Shown here piece after piece: positions 27,342 to 36,036 of a stretch of 64,000 nt of DNA. The translations under genes were made by a program, and so were the position numbers. Origin of the DNA: Candidatus Gastranaerophilales bacterium (GTDB taxonomy: Bacteria; Cyanobacteriota; Vampirovibrionia; Gastranaerophilales; Gastranaerophilaceae); assembly GCA_910587175.1 (NCBI GenBank), contig CAJULH010000004.1:8147-72146 (forward strand), read 5' to 3'. The first letter of the stretch is position 1; each line of letters begins with the position of its first letter. A model generated the notes under the pieces. It was not told the DNA's origin. It saw only the letters and a list, made by a program, of their open reading frames with translations, and made no database searches.

Positions 27342-28028
27342 TTATTCTAAAATTCTCTTTACAATTTCCCTGCAATGCACTTCGGTTGTATTTATAATTT
27401 CTATCTCTGCATTTTTTATTATATTTGGCAATTCAGTACACCCCAGAACAACCGCTTTGGCACCATTTTCTTTGCAACTGTTAATAATATCCAAAAGTTT
27501 TAAGCGTGAACTTTCATTAACTATACCAACACAAAGTTCATTGTAAATAATGTCATTTACAATGCCTTGCTGCGTTTCATCCGGAATAATAACATTTATG
27601 CCAAATTCATTTTTTAGTTTATCTTTATAGAAGGGTTTGGTCATTGTATATCTTGTGCCAAGCAAAGCTACAGTGTCTATATTTTTTTCTTTAATATAAT
27701 TTGCAGCAGCCTCGGCAATATGTATCAAAGGAATTGATATATTGTCCTGCACTTCATCTGCCATAAGGTGCATTGTATTAGTTGCAATTGCTATATAGTC
27801 CGCACCGGCTTTTTGCAGCTTTTGTGCGGAATTAATTAAAACTTCGGTTAATAATTCCCAATTTTCAGCAGCCTGATTTTTTTCTATTTCATCAAAATCA
27901 TAACTTTCTATAAGCATTTTAGCACTATGCAGCCCTGAGAGCTGCTTGTTTATCATTTCGTTTATTATCCTGTAATATTCAATGGTCGATTCATAGCTCA
28001 TACCGCCGATTAATCCGATAGTTTTCAT
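27342..28028 (-). CDS. Aspartate/glutamate racemase family protein, YgeA-type (Thr83/Cys197)
   Basis: 228 residues. Starts MKTIGLIGGMSYESTIEYY, typical of the family. The first catalytic position, usually Cys in a CNT motif, is Thr83 here (ATNTMH); the second is Cys197 in VLGCTELPNII. To my recollection the E. coli homologue YgeA/L-DER has the same Thr83/Cys197 arrangement and acts with stereo-bias, so the same is expected here. D-amino acid supply or amino-acid turnover are possible roles. AAGGAAAAG precedes the ATG. It lies 9 bp after mscS. Confidence 0.85.
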   Translation of the reverse strand: MKTIGLIGGMSYESTIEYYRIINEMINKQLSGLHSAKMLIESYDFDEIEKNQAAENWELLTEVLINSAQKLQKAGADYIAIATNTMHLMADEVQDNISIPLIHIAEAAANYIKEKNIDTVALLGTRYTMTKPFYKDKLKNEFGINVIIPDETQQGIVNDIIYNELCVGIVNESSRLKLLDIINSCKENGAKAVVLGCTELPNIIKNAEIEIINTTEVHCREIVKRILE

Positions 28029-28037
28029 ATCTTTTCC

Positions 28038-28886
28038 TTATACTTCAGGTTTATTTACAACAATTTGCGGAAAAGGAATTTCAATTCCCTCTTTGTCAAA
28101 TCTTTCTTTAATCATAAGGTTGAATTTTCTTTTAACTTCCCACTGAAATTGCGGATAGGTTTTTATTCTGCATTTTACAAGAATAGAGCTTTCATCAAAA
28201 CTATCGAGCCCGAGAATTTCAATATTATCTAAAATCTTTTCCCTGAATTCTGAATCATTTTTAAGTTCATCCCCGGTTTCTTTTAAAACCTGCATAACAT
28301 ATGGTATGTTTTCCTTATAGGCAACAGATATATCCAAAACAGCAAATGAAAAATCTCTTGTTTGGTTTGTAATAATGTCTATAAGCCCGTTTCTAATATA
28401 GTGTACACACCCTTCATAAGAGCGAAGTACAACCATAGTAAGGGTTACACGCTCTACAGTTCCTGCAACACCCTGTACTTTTACCACATCCCCTACACGA
28501 ATCTGTCCGGTCAATAGAATATTTAAGCCCGCAATTACATCCTGCACAAAACGCTGCGCACCAAAACCCACGGCAACACCCAAAACCCCTGCTGTAGCTA
28601 AAATCGGTTTCATATCAATACCCAAATCCTGCAGGATGTTTGTACCGAAAAACAATATTAAAACAGTGTCTGCAACAGACATTGAAACCAAACGAAGGGT
28701 ATTATATTGCTTTTTTGTCTCTAAATCTTTCAATTTCAATATTATCTTAACAAATACCCTGCTTATAAGTTTATTTACAACATTTAAGGCAAGAGCAAAT
28801 AAAATAAGCTCAACTATTATTTTACAAAGCAGCATTATATCTACCTTGCCTAAAAGATTCGTCATAAAACCGTTAAAACTTTCCAT
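28038..28886 (-). CDS. mscS: Small-conductance mechanosensitive channel (MscS family)
   Basis: 282 residues. Three N-terminal hydrophobic helices; the pore-lining third helix is Gly/Ala-rich (ILATAGVLGVAVGFGAQRFV), followed by the beta domain (IRVGDVVKVQGVAGTVERVTL) and a C-terminal alpha-beta domain. It opens under membrane tension to release solutes in osmotic downshock. Strong GGAGG-type site before the ATG. Probably co-transcribed with the racemase 9 bp downstream. Confidence 0.95.
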   Translation of the reverse strand: MESFNGFMTNLLGKVDIMLLCKIIVELILFALALNVVNKLISRVFVKIILKLKDLETKKQYNTLRLVSMSVADTVLILFFGTNILQDLGIDMKPILATAGVLGVAVGFGAQRFVQDVIAGLNILLTGQIRVGDVVKVQGVAGTVERVTLTMVVLRSYEGCVHYIRNGLIDIITNQTRDFSFAVLDISVAYKENIPYVMQVLKETGDELKNDSEFREKILDNIEILGLDSFDESSILVKCRIKTYPQFQWEVKRKFNLMIKERFDKEGIEIPFPQIVVNKPEV

Positions 28887-29018
28887 TTTATCCTCCGTTT
28901 ATTAACCCCGTCATTATATCACAATAAAATTAATCCTTTGGATGGAGAAAAATTTAAATCAAGCGATTAATCTTTTTTAAAACAAAAACAGATAAACTTT
29001 TATTTAAAAGAGGAGTTT

Positions 29019-29741
29019 ATGACAAGAGAAGTTACAAAAAGGATTTCAATTTTTCATACAGAAGCTCAAAACCTTATGAAACAAAAGCAATACAGAGATG
29101 CTGTAGTTTTGTATTTAAATTCGCTTCTGATGGATAAAGAGAACACTGAAACATTCATAAATATTTCAAAAGCATATAAAAGATTAAAAGAATACAACAA
29201 AGCTGTAAAATATTTAAACCATGCAAAAAAAATTAACGAAGATAAATTTGAAATACATTATGAACTTGGAATAAACCATCTTTTAAACGCAGAACCATAC
29301 AAGGCGGTTTTTTGTTTTCAAAAGGCAATAAAACTAAACCCTAAAAATATAAATGCACAAATTCAGCTCGCAATTTCCCATGAACTTTTAGATGAACCTG
29401 AAATTTCTTTGATGATTTACGAAAAAATACTTGAAGAAAGACCGAATTTTATTCTGTGTCACAATCACAAGGCAGGGCTTTATATGCAGCTTGGCGAATT
29501 TGAAGAAGCGGCAAAAGTATTTAAACAAATTTTAAAAATTAAGCCAAACTATTTCAGGGCAAACCTCGGGCTTGGCATTTGCTTTGATAAGCTTGAAAGA
29601 CGTCATTTTGCGGTAAGATATTATAAAAAATATATAGTTGAAAAACCGGATTCGGACACAACAAAAGCGCTCGTTGGCAGAATTGTGGAAATTTATTCCA
29701 AAAAATCAACCGAACCAAAAAGACTAAAAGTGGTAAGCTAA
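29019..29741 (+). CDS. TPR-repeat protein
   Basis: 240 residues with five to six TPR units (YRDAVVLYLNSLLMDKENTE, then YNKAVKYLNHAKKINEDKFE, then PYKAVFCFQKAIKLNPKNIN, then FEEAAKVFKQILKIKPNYFR). No signal peptide or membrane helix. The GAGGAG site is strong. Its TAA stop overlaps the TAG stop of the convergent gene at 29738-29741. The binding partner is unknown. Confidence 0.85.
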   Translation: MTREVTKRISIFHTEAQNLMKQKQYRDAVVLYLNSLLMDKENTETFINISKAYKRLKEYNKAVKYLNHAKKINEDKFEIHYELGINHLLNAEPYKAVFCFQKAIKLNPKNINAQIQLAISHELLDEPEISLMIYEKILEERPNFILCHNHKAGLYMQLGEFEEAAKVFKQILKIKPNYFRANLGLGICFDKLERRHFAVRYYKKYIVEKPDSDTTKALVGRIVEIYSKKSTEPKRLKVVS

Positions 29742-30772
29742 GCGTTTACCCCGGAAAAAGAGTCTCCTGTTTGTTTTTGATTCCGGTTATATGAACCAAG
29801 AAAACTTTGGAATACCATTCTCTGGTTTGTATTTAAACTGCTCAAACTGCTTTTTGTATTAACATATGGAATTGGTGTATTTGGATTTTCATACTGGCTC
29901 TTTAATCCGCTGCCATCTTTACTGAAATATTTGTTCTTTGTCATCTTTTCGTTTAATTTTGGCAGCCCGAAACCAAGAAACGCAATAACTGCAATGAATG
30001 CAACCGTTTCAAACTTGCTTCCTATGCCTTTTGCAAATTGGGAAACAGGGTTTGTTTCTGCATCTTTTAATACATTTGAAATTTCTGCAAATGCAGAATT
30101 TGAAGCATCTTTAGCCTGAATTGCTGCAATAATTTCTTTGCCCGGCTTTGTAAAATCAAAATCTTCGCCAAGAAGTTTTTTCGCAGCAAGCGTCAATGCA
30201 CCGTCAGCTCTTTGTTTAGAGAACAACGAACCGGGCTTGGCACGGTCAAACGTTAATACCTTACCCACATTTCCTTTGTTGTCGTCAACAAAACCAAGCA
30301 TCCTTGTTAAAGTATCCTTGCCGTCAATATTTGCATAGTTTGCAGTGATATCATCGGCGGAAAACGCAGTTCTGCCCTTCTGCTGGAAGTAACCAAGGGC
30401 TTTTTTATACCACGGTGCATTTTCCGGGATATTTGTAAATGTCATAGGCAAGCCTTTTTTCTTTGCCATTAAATCGGAAAGACCTGCTTTAATTGCTTTC
30501 ATTGCAAAAGAAATGGTTAAAATTGTAGTAACATCGCGTCTTAAAATTTCGCTTCTCTCATCAGCATCACGCGCTTTTAAAAATCTTGGAATCAGGGTAC
30601 AGGCAAATATAAGAGCTAAAAATGCTCCTCTTCCGGGGTTCATGCCGCGTCCTTCAGTAAATTTGTTTAATTTACTAGCCATTGAACCGTTTGTCTGTGC
30701 AGCCTTGCCGAGCTTTGTAAGCCCTGCACCAACAGCATTTGAAATTTTAGGAGCTAAGCTATTTATTCTCAT
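29738..30772 (-). CDS. Lineage-specific membrane protein, unknown function
   Basis: 344 residues. Hydrophobic segments lie near residues 50-65 (RGAFLALIFACTLIPRFL), 80-95 and 255-275 (FIAVIAFLGFGLPKL); the last is followed by a basic segment NEKMTKNK and a polar tail rich in Asn/Ser. The end resembles the last helix of the upstream gene product (LATGLFMSIIPKLYTRNK), so the two may be related and act together. The start overlaps the end of the 30759-31889 gene by 14 bp. No known family is recognised. Confidence 0.7.
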   Translation of the reverse strand: MRINSLAPKISNAVGAGLTKLGKAAQTNGSMASKLNKFTEGRGMNPGRGAFLALIFACTLIPRFLKARDADERSEILRRDVTTILTISFAMKAIKAGLSDLMAKKKGLPMTFTNIPENAPWYKKALGYFQQKGRTAFSADDITANYANIDGKDTLTRMLGFVDDNKGNVGKVLTFDRAKPGSLFSKQRADGALTLAAKKLLGEDFDFTKPGKEIIAAIQAKDASNSAFAEISNVLKDAETNPVSQFAKGIGSKFETVAFIAVIAFLGFGLPKLNEKMTKNKYFSKDGSGLKSQYENPNTPIPYVNTKSSLSSLNTNQRMVFQSFLGSYNRNQKQTGDSFSGVNA

Positions 30773-31889
30773 TTACAGCTCCTTTTCTTTGCTTGTTTAC
30801 TTGTTCATATATTGCATCCGTTTCAGGATTTGTCTTATTTCTTGTATATAATTTTGGAATTATAGACATAAACAATCCGGTCGCAAGAACCATTAATACA
30901 TTGGTGGCAACTCTTGTACCTATACGTTTATCGCGGAAATTATCAATAAATTTCTCAAGAGCAATTTTGCAGCCTTGTTTCATATTCTTTCTTTGGATTG
31001 ATACATACTGCTTTGCAAAATCAGTTGAAAAATTCCTCATATCGGTCGCAATATCGCCAATCTGATAGCTTTTTCCGCCGGGAATAATTCTTGCATTTAA
31101 GAAATTACCCCATCCTTCTGTACGGGCTTTCTTATCTGCAACAAATTTAGTACTCAGCTGGGACAATATCTCATCTCTGGAATCAACTTCGCGTCCTAAA
31201 ACCGAAACTTTTTTATTAAACATGCTCATAAAGAAATTTCTCTTCGGCGTATCGGGATGTTCAGCCTTGAGCATCAAATCAACATATTCTTTAATATCTA
31301 CGCTGCCACCATTCTGGTTATACTGGTCAAATATACCTTTAAATACATCGCTGTAGAATGCTTCTTTTATGGCTACCACTGCCTGCTGGGCTTCCTGTGT
31401 GCTCATTGTTTTAAAGTCAACACCCTTGAATTTATTTTCATTCAGATTATTTATGGTGCCCTTCATAATATCGCTAAATACTGCAATATTCTCCACAGGA
31501 ACACGGTTTGCATCACCGGAGCATCTGCTGGCACCGGCAAGAACCAAAGCAGGAATAACAAACATGCTTGGTCCGGTTGTAAATTCGCGGATTGCAACTT
31601 CAACTGCAGCCTTATAGTTGTTTTTGCCTGTAATATCTTTATTTCTGTCCAATGCGGCAAAAGTTCTCGGGAAATTTGTCCCAAGCATATCCTGAACAGT
31701 GAATGATGCCGCTAAGCCCCCGCGGGCAATTGCTGCCCAAAAATCAATCATGGCAGTTGTAGGGTCTATACCTTTAAACGAAGGCGATGCAGACAAAGAA
31801 GAATTAAATGTACGGGCGTTTTTGGGTGTCGCGTTTAGGGCATCCTGTCTGTTTTGAATAATTGTGTTGTCTACGCTTCTTACCTTCAT
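30759..31889 (-). CDS. Lineage-specific membrane protein with N-terminal SPSFKG motif
   Basis: 376 residues. The N-terminal ~35 residues are polar and disordered and end in SASPSFKGIDPTTAM. Hydrophobic or amphipathic helices follow, with a distinctive VQDMLGTNFPRTFAALDRN block and REFTTGPSMFVIPALVLAG. The C-terminus has one membrane helix (NVLMVLATGLFMSIIPKLY). There is no cleavable signal peptide. It is the first gene of an overlapping pair. A weak GGGAAG lies upstream. Function unknown; it looks restricted to this lineage. Confidence 0.7.
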   Translation of the reverse strand: MKVRSVDNTIIQNRQDALNATPKNARTFNSSLSASPSFKGIDPTTAMIDFWAAIARGGLAASFTVQDMLGTNFPRTFAALDRNKDITGKNNYKAAVEVAIREFTTGPSMFVIPALVLAGASRCSGDANRVPVENIAVFSDIMKGTINNLNENKFKGVDFKTMSTQEAQQAVVAIKEAFYSDVFKGIFDQYNQNGGSVDIKEYVDLMLKAEHPDTPKRNFFMSMFNKKVSVLGREVDSRDEILSQLSTKFVADKKARTEGWGNFLNARIIPGGKSYQIGDIATDMRNFSTDFAKQYVSIQRKNMKQGCKIALEKFIDNFRDKRIGTRVATNVLMVLATGLFMSIIPKLYTRNKTNPETDAIYEQVNKQRKGAVNENK

Positions 31890-31926
31890 AAACTTCCCAA
31901 TGTAAGATAAAAAATAGTCACGAATA

Positions 31927-31956
31927 ATAAAACACGCTTAAATAAATAAAATTGCT
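31927..31956 (-). promoter_or_regulatory. Variant of the bipartite element (AGCAATTT-N15-GTTTTATTA)
   Basis: Minus strand, ahead of the SPSFKG protein gene. The left box matches GGCAATTT at 7 of 8 positions; the spacer is one base longer than at the Ala/Gly-rich genes. Confidence 0.4.
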
Positions 31957-32243
31957 AGCAAAAAGTATAAATTTAAACAAAAATTTACAGTTTAAACCCT
32001 TGCTTTATTAAAAGCAACCTCCCAAGTCTTTTGTTTTTTATTATTTTCAACTGATTTTTGGCTTGGAGTGTAATTTTAACACTAATTTATATAAAATTCA
32101 ATTAGCTCCAAAGAATTATCAAATATTTGCACACTATTGTCATTTGATACTATCCCTTCAGGTAAGTTATTTTTAAATAAGCTTGTTTTAAATTATATAC
32201 AAACATTAAGAAAGACAGACTATTAACAAAGGTAATTTTAAAT
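31957..32243. other. Intergenic stretch without identified gene
   Basis: AT-rich spacer upstream of a 29-codon ORF. A short hairpin TTGCTTT...AAAGCAA lies near 31999-32016. I see no convincing coding frame, riboswitch or structural RNA here. Confidence 0.5.
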
Positions 32244-32333
32244 ATGAAAATATCTTTATACACTTTTACGGGCGTATATTTACTTGGAATATGGGCAGTA
32301 TTTTCAATGCTTACTTTTCTTCTTTTAGGCTAA
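32244..32333 (+). CDS. Possible 29-residue single-helix membrane peptide
   Basis: ATG frame of 29 codons starting MKISLYTFTGVYLLGIWAVF and ending LLLG. Nearly the whole peptide is one hydrophobic helix. AAAGG lies 11 nt upstream. The stop overlaps the 3' end of the convergent ribF by four bases. Small hydrophobic subunits of membrane complexes (CydX, KdpF, PetN) have this size, but the sequence matches none that I know. Confidence 0.4.
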   Translation: MKISLYTFTGVYLLGIWAVFSMLTFLLLG

Positions 32334-33268
32334 TAATTGTAGTTTTTACACTTTTGAATATCTGATACAATCTGTGCCTTTAATTCTTCAATATTTGAAA
32401 ATTTTTTTTCTTCCCTTATGGGAAGCCTGAAAAATACCCTTATGTTTTCGCCATATATATCCCGGCCAAAATCCAGAATATGCGCTTCCAAAACAGGCTC
32501 TCCCGATGAAGAAACCGTCGGCTTTGCTCCCCAATTCAAAAGCGCTCTGTATTTTATACCATCGTATTCTACTACCCCGAAATAAACCCCGTACGGCGGT
32601 CTCACAATGTCAGATGACCAGTTTAAATTTGCAGTCTTAAACCCCAGCTTCCTTGCAAGCCCCATACCTGAAACCACTCTGCCTGAAATACTGAAATCAT
32701 GCCCAAGAAGAGCATTTGCCTCTTTTATATAAGCTTTTTCAATAAATTTTTTAATATTTGTACTTGAAACAAGAGCATTATTCAGCCTCATTTTTTCTAT
32801 TTCAATATATTTATACCCCAAATTTTGATGCTGCCATAGAAATTCACTGTTACCGCATTCTGCACCATTTTTCTTTGTACCAAAAGTGTGGTTAAAACCT
32901 GTCACAATAAACCTTGGATTGAAATATTTAATCAGAACATCTTTTAAATATTCTTCGGCACTAAAATGTTTAAAGCCTTCAAAATCCAAAACATATGCAA
33001 AATCGACCCCTGTATTTTCAATTAAAGAAAGTCTGTCTTCAAGGGTTTGCAGACATATGCTTTTTTGAGGAGTAAAAAATCCTTTCGGGCTTTTTTTAAA
33101 AGTTATAACGGCGGATTTTAAACCATTTTCCTTTGCAAGGTTCGATGCAGTTGATAAGATTTTCTTGTGCGCTAAATGAACCCCGTCAAAAAAACCGAGC
33201 GCCAAAGATAAATTTTTATTTGGCATACATTCTAAATTATTAATATCAGCTATGTTAAATATTTCCAT
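32330..33268 (-). CDS. ribF: Bifunctional riboflavin kinase/FAD synthetase
   Basis: 312 residues. The N-terminal adenylyltransferase domain shows LALGFFDGVHLAHKKIL with the HxxH-like nucleotide motif and VTGFNHTFG. The C-terminal flavokinase domain begins GRVVSGMGLARKLGFKTANL and holds PPYGVYFG. It converts riboflavin to FMN and then FAD. It starts 3 bp after the rsh stop, so the two form one transcript. No FMN riboswitch is visible upstream. Confidence 0.95.
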   Translation of the reverse strand: MEIFNIADINNLECMPNKNLSLALGFFDGVHLAHKKILSTASNLAKENGLKSAVITFKKSPKGFFTPQKSICLQTLEDRLSLIENTGVDFAYVLDFEGFKHFSAEEYLKDVLIKYFNPRFIVTGFNHTFGTKKNGAECGNSEFLWQHQNLGYKYIEIEKMRLNNALVSSTNIKKFIEKAYIKEANALLGHDFSISGRVVSGMGLARKLGFKTANLNWSSDIVRPPYGVYFGVVEYDGIKYRALLNWGAKPTVSSSGEPVLEAHILDFGRDIYGENIRVFFRLPIREEKKFSNIEELKAQIVSDIQKCKNYNY

Positions 33269-33271
33269 AAT

Positions 33272-35503
33272 CTAGCTTTGCTTTGGCTGGGGTTTACTTG
33301 CTTTTGTCTTTTTCTGGGCTTTGTTTTTGCCTTTATTCAATGAATTTAAATCATTCTTTTGCTGCAGTCTGCGTACAGAAAGCACATCCGGAATTGTCTG
33401 GATATTAAGTATTACTTTTTTAAGTGTTTCAATATCAGATAATTCAACACCTATATCCATAATGCCGAATTTTTTACTTTTAGAATACGTATTAGCATAG
33501 GAAATATTTGTGTTTGTATCAGCAATTTTGATTAAAATATCTTTTAAGATACCTACTCTGTCCTGTGTTTCAATTCGAAGATGAGCAACATAAATCCCTT
33601 GCGAAACATTGTCTGCCCATTTGATATCCATCATACGCTCGGGAATAATGTCAAAGAGGCATTTACAATCAAGTCTGTGAACAGTAACCCCTTTTGTCTT
33701 GGTTACAACACCCACAATGGGTTCACCCGGAATTGGCGAACAGCATTTCGCAAGACTCCAGAGCATGCCCTCTAAACCGATAATATCGTTTTTCTTTGTG
33801 CTTTTTTTACTTCTGTATGATTCTTTTTCTTCAATATTTTCTAAAACTTTAACTTCGGGTTTTTTGAGTTTATTTAAAACTTTATGAATTGTGGTTTCAC
33901 CATAACCGAGAGCCGCAAATAAATCATCCGCGCTTTTGTAATTCATCTCTTTTGCACAGCGTTCAATTTCGCCGGTTTTTAAATATTCATCAAACACGGC
34001 TTTGGTGAGGTTCACTTCCAGAGCGGATTTTCCAATTTCGATATTATCTTCTCTTTTATACTTTTTAAACCAAAGGCGTATCTTTGAAACTGCGCTTTTT
34101 GTCACAACAAAATTCAGCCAGTCAATCTTTGGCATGAATTGCTTTGAAGTTAAAATCTCAACAATATCCCCGTTTTTCAATTTTGTATCAAGAGGAACAA
34201 TTCTGCCGTTTATAAGGGCGCCTACCGTTCTGTGCCCGACCTCTGTATGAATTCTGTATGCAAAATCAACAGGAGTGGAGTTTGCAGGCAAATCAACAAC
34301 ATCTCCTGCAGGTGTAAATGCAAAAACCTGGTCTGAAAATAAATCGAGTTTTACGCTTTCCACAAATTCTTTTGCATCGGTTGTGTCTTTATCGATTTCA
34401 ACAAGTTTTCTCATCCAGTTAAATTGGATATCATTTTTATCCTGCGCCTTTACAGAACCGGACTCCTTATATCTCCAGTGCGCAGCAACACCATATTCTG
34501 CCACCTCATGCATTTCTTTTGTTCTTATCTGGATTTCAAAAGGCTTGTTCTTTGAGCCTATAACAGATGTGTGCAAAGAACGGTAAAGATTGCCTTTTGG
34601 CATTGCAATATAGTCTTTAAAACGTCCGGGAATTGGTTTAAACTGGGCATGAATTATACCCAGAACGTTATAGCATGTTCTTACATCATCCACAATGACG
34701 CGAATGGCCGTAATATCATATAAATCATCAAAAGAAACATTCTGGCGGCGCATTTTATTATATATACTGTAATAATGTTTTGCCCTGCCATATATTGTTG
34801 CGTGGATACCATTTTCTTTCAGACTGTTTGAAATAGTTTCTATTAAAGAAGAAACAACCATGTCTCTGTCATGCTTTGTCTGCGCCACAAGTTTTGCAAT
34901 TTCATAATACTTTTCGGGATTTATATAGCGAAGAGATAAATCTTCAAGTTCCGCTTTCATTTTCCCGATACCCAAACGGTTTGCCAAAGGAGCAAAGATA
35001 TCAAGGGTTTCCTGCGCTATACGCTTTTGTTTATTTGCTGCCATATAATTTAGCGTGCGCATATTATGGAGTCTGTCTGCAAGCTTCAAGAAAATAATTC
35101 TTACGTCTTCCGCCATTGCAATAAACATTCTGCGGAAATTTTCAGCCTGTCTTTCTTCTTTTGACTTAAACTGAAATTTTCCAAGCTTTGTAACACCATT
35201 TACAAGCTTTAAAACATCTGCCCCGAAATGATTTTCAATTTCTTCAGGCTTTGTATCTGTATCTTCCAAAATATCATGCAAAAATGCCGCAATTATTGTA
35301 TTTGTATCCAGCCTTAATTCAACAAGAATTTTTGCTACTTCAATGGGGTGAATAATATATGGTTCTTCTGAAATCCTATACTGCCCTTCATGTAAGCGGG
35401 AAGCAAAAAGATAAGCATGCTCTATTTTCTCTATATCCTCTATTTCCCTCTTTTGGGAAACAAGCATCTCTTTTAGTTCATTAAAAAGCATTAAATACGA
35501 CAT
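33272..35503 (-). CDS. rsh: RelA/SpoT homologue, bifunctional (p)ppGpp synthetase/hydrolase
   Basis: 743 residues with the full long-RSH layout. An HD hydrolase domain (AFLHDILEDTDTKPEEI), synthetase domain (YDITAIRVIVDDVRTCYNVL, GNLYRSLHTSVIG), TGS domain (VFAFTPAGDVVDLPANSTPV), a Cys/His region (AKCCSPIPGEPIVG) and a C-terminal ACT domain. Intact HD residues argue for hydrolase activity as well as synthesis. It controls the stringent response. No Shine-Dalgarno; a TAAAAT lies 6 nt before the ATG. A Lys-rich tail ends the protein. Co-transcribed with ribF. Confidence 0.95.
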   Translation of the reverse strand: MSYLMLFNELKEMLVSQKREIEDIEKIEHAYLFASRLHEGQYRISEEPYIIHPIEVAKILVELRLDTNTIIAAFLHDILEDTDTKPEEIENHFGADVLKLVNGVTKLGKFQFKSKEERQAENFRRMFIAMAEDVRIIFLKLADRLHNMRTLNYMAANKQKRIAQETLDIFAPLANRLGIGKMKAELEDLSLRYINPEKYYEIAKLVAQTKHDRDMVVSSLIETISNSLKENGIHATIYGRAKHYYSIYNKMRRQNVSFDDLYDITAIRVIVDDVRTCYNVLGIIHAQFKPIPGRFKDYIAMPKGNLYRSLHTSVIGSKNKPFEIQIRTKEMHEVAEYGVAAHWRYKESGSVKAQDKNDIQFNWMRKLVEIDKDTTDAKEFVESVKLDLFSDQVFAFTPAGDVVDLPANSTPVDFAYRIHTEVGHRTVGALINGRIVPLDTKLKNGDIVEILTSKQFMPKIDWLNFVVTKSAVSKIRLWFKKYKREDNIEIGKSALEVNLTKAVFDEYLKTGEIERCAKEMNYKSADDLFAALGYGETTIHKVLNKLKKPEVKVLENIEEKESYRSKKSTKKNDIIGLEGMLWSLAKCCSPIPGEPIVGVVTKTKGVTVHRLDCKCLFDIIPERMMDIKWADNVSQGIYVAHLRIETQDRVGILKDILIKIADTNTNISYANTYSKSKKFGIMDIGVELSDIETLKKVILNIQTIPDVLSVRRLQQKNDLNSLNKGKNKAQKKTKASKPQPKQS

Positions 35504-35563
35504 AAGATGATTTTACATCTTTTTTACGATATTTCAATCTGTTGTTTATATTAGAATATAAAA

Positions 35564-35890
35564 ATGTCTGATAAAAAACCTGAAACCATAGAAAGTTTAG
35601 AAGATTTAACCGGGGAAATCCAAAAAAGCCCCGAAGGATTTAAACTAAAAATAAGAGTTTCGGCAAATTCAAAGAAAAACAGTTTCGAATTTTTAGATGA
35701 TGACCCAGCCGGAAATATTATTAAAATAAAAATTAACAAGCCCGCTGTGGATGGAAAAGCCAACAAGGCAATAATAGAATACCTTTCGGAGCTTCTAAAC
35801 ACTCCAAAAAGTAACATATCTATTTTAAACGGAGAAAAATCATCCCAAAAATGCTTGCTAATTAAGCCTAAAAACAATATAATCAGATAG
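35564..35890 (+). CDS. DUF167/YggU-family protein
   Basis: 108 residues. The core reads FKLKIRVSANSKKNSFEFLD and then INKPAVDGKANKAIIEYLSELL, matching the DUF167 pattern of a beta-alpha fold with the conserved VDGKAN motif, and ends with SQKCLLI. Function is unknown across the family; yggU-like genes often sit beside yggT. It is divergent from rsh with 60 bp between them and probably has its own promoter. Confidence 0.85.
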   Translation: MSDKKPETIESLEDLTGEIQKSPEGFKLKIRVSANSKKNSFEFLDDDPAGNIIKIKINKPAVDGKANKAIIEYLSELLNTPKSNISILNGEKSSQKCLLIKPKNNIIR

Positions 35891-36036
35891 AATTATAATT
35901 TTTTGTAAACAAATAATACAATTTCGTAAAAAAAGTTAAAAAAAATGTCAATATTTTATGAGTTTTGTACTTTGAATATACAAGAAGTTATAAAAAGTGT
36001 GAAAACCAATTTCCATTTAAGAAGGTTGAAAGTCAA

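Noticed and set aside
32334..33268. FMN riboswitch control of ribF
   Set aside because: ribF is 3 bp behind rsh and no conserved RFN-like leader is visible.
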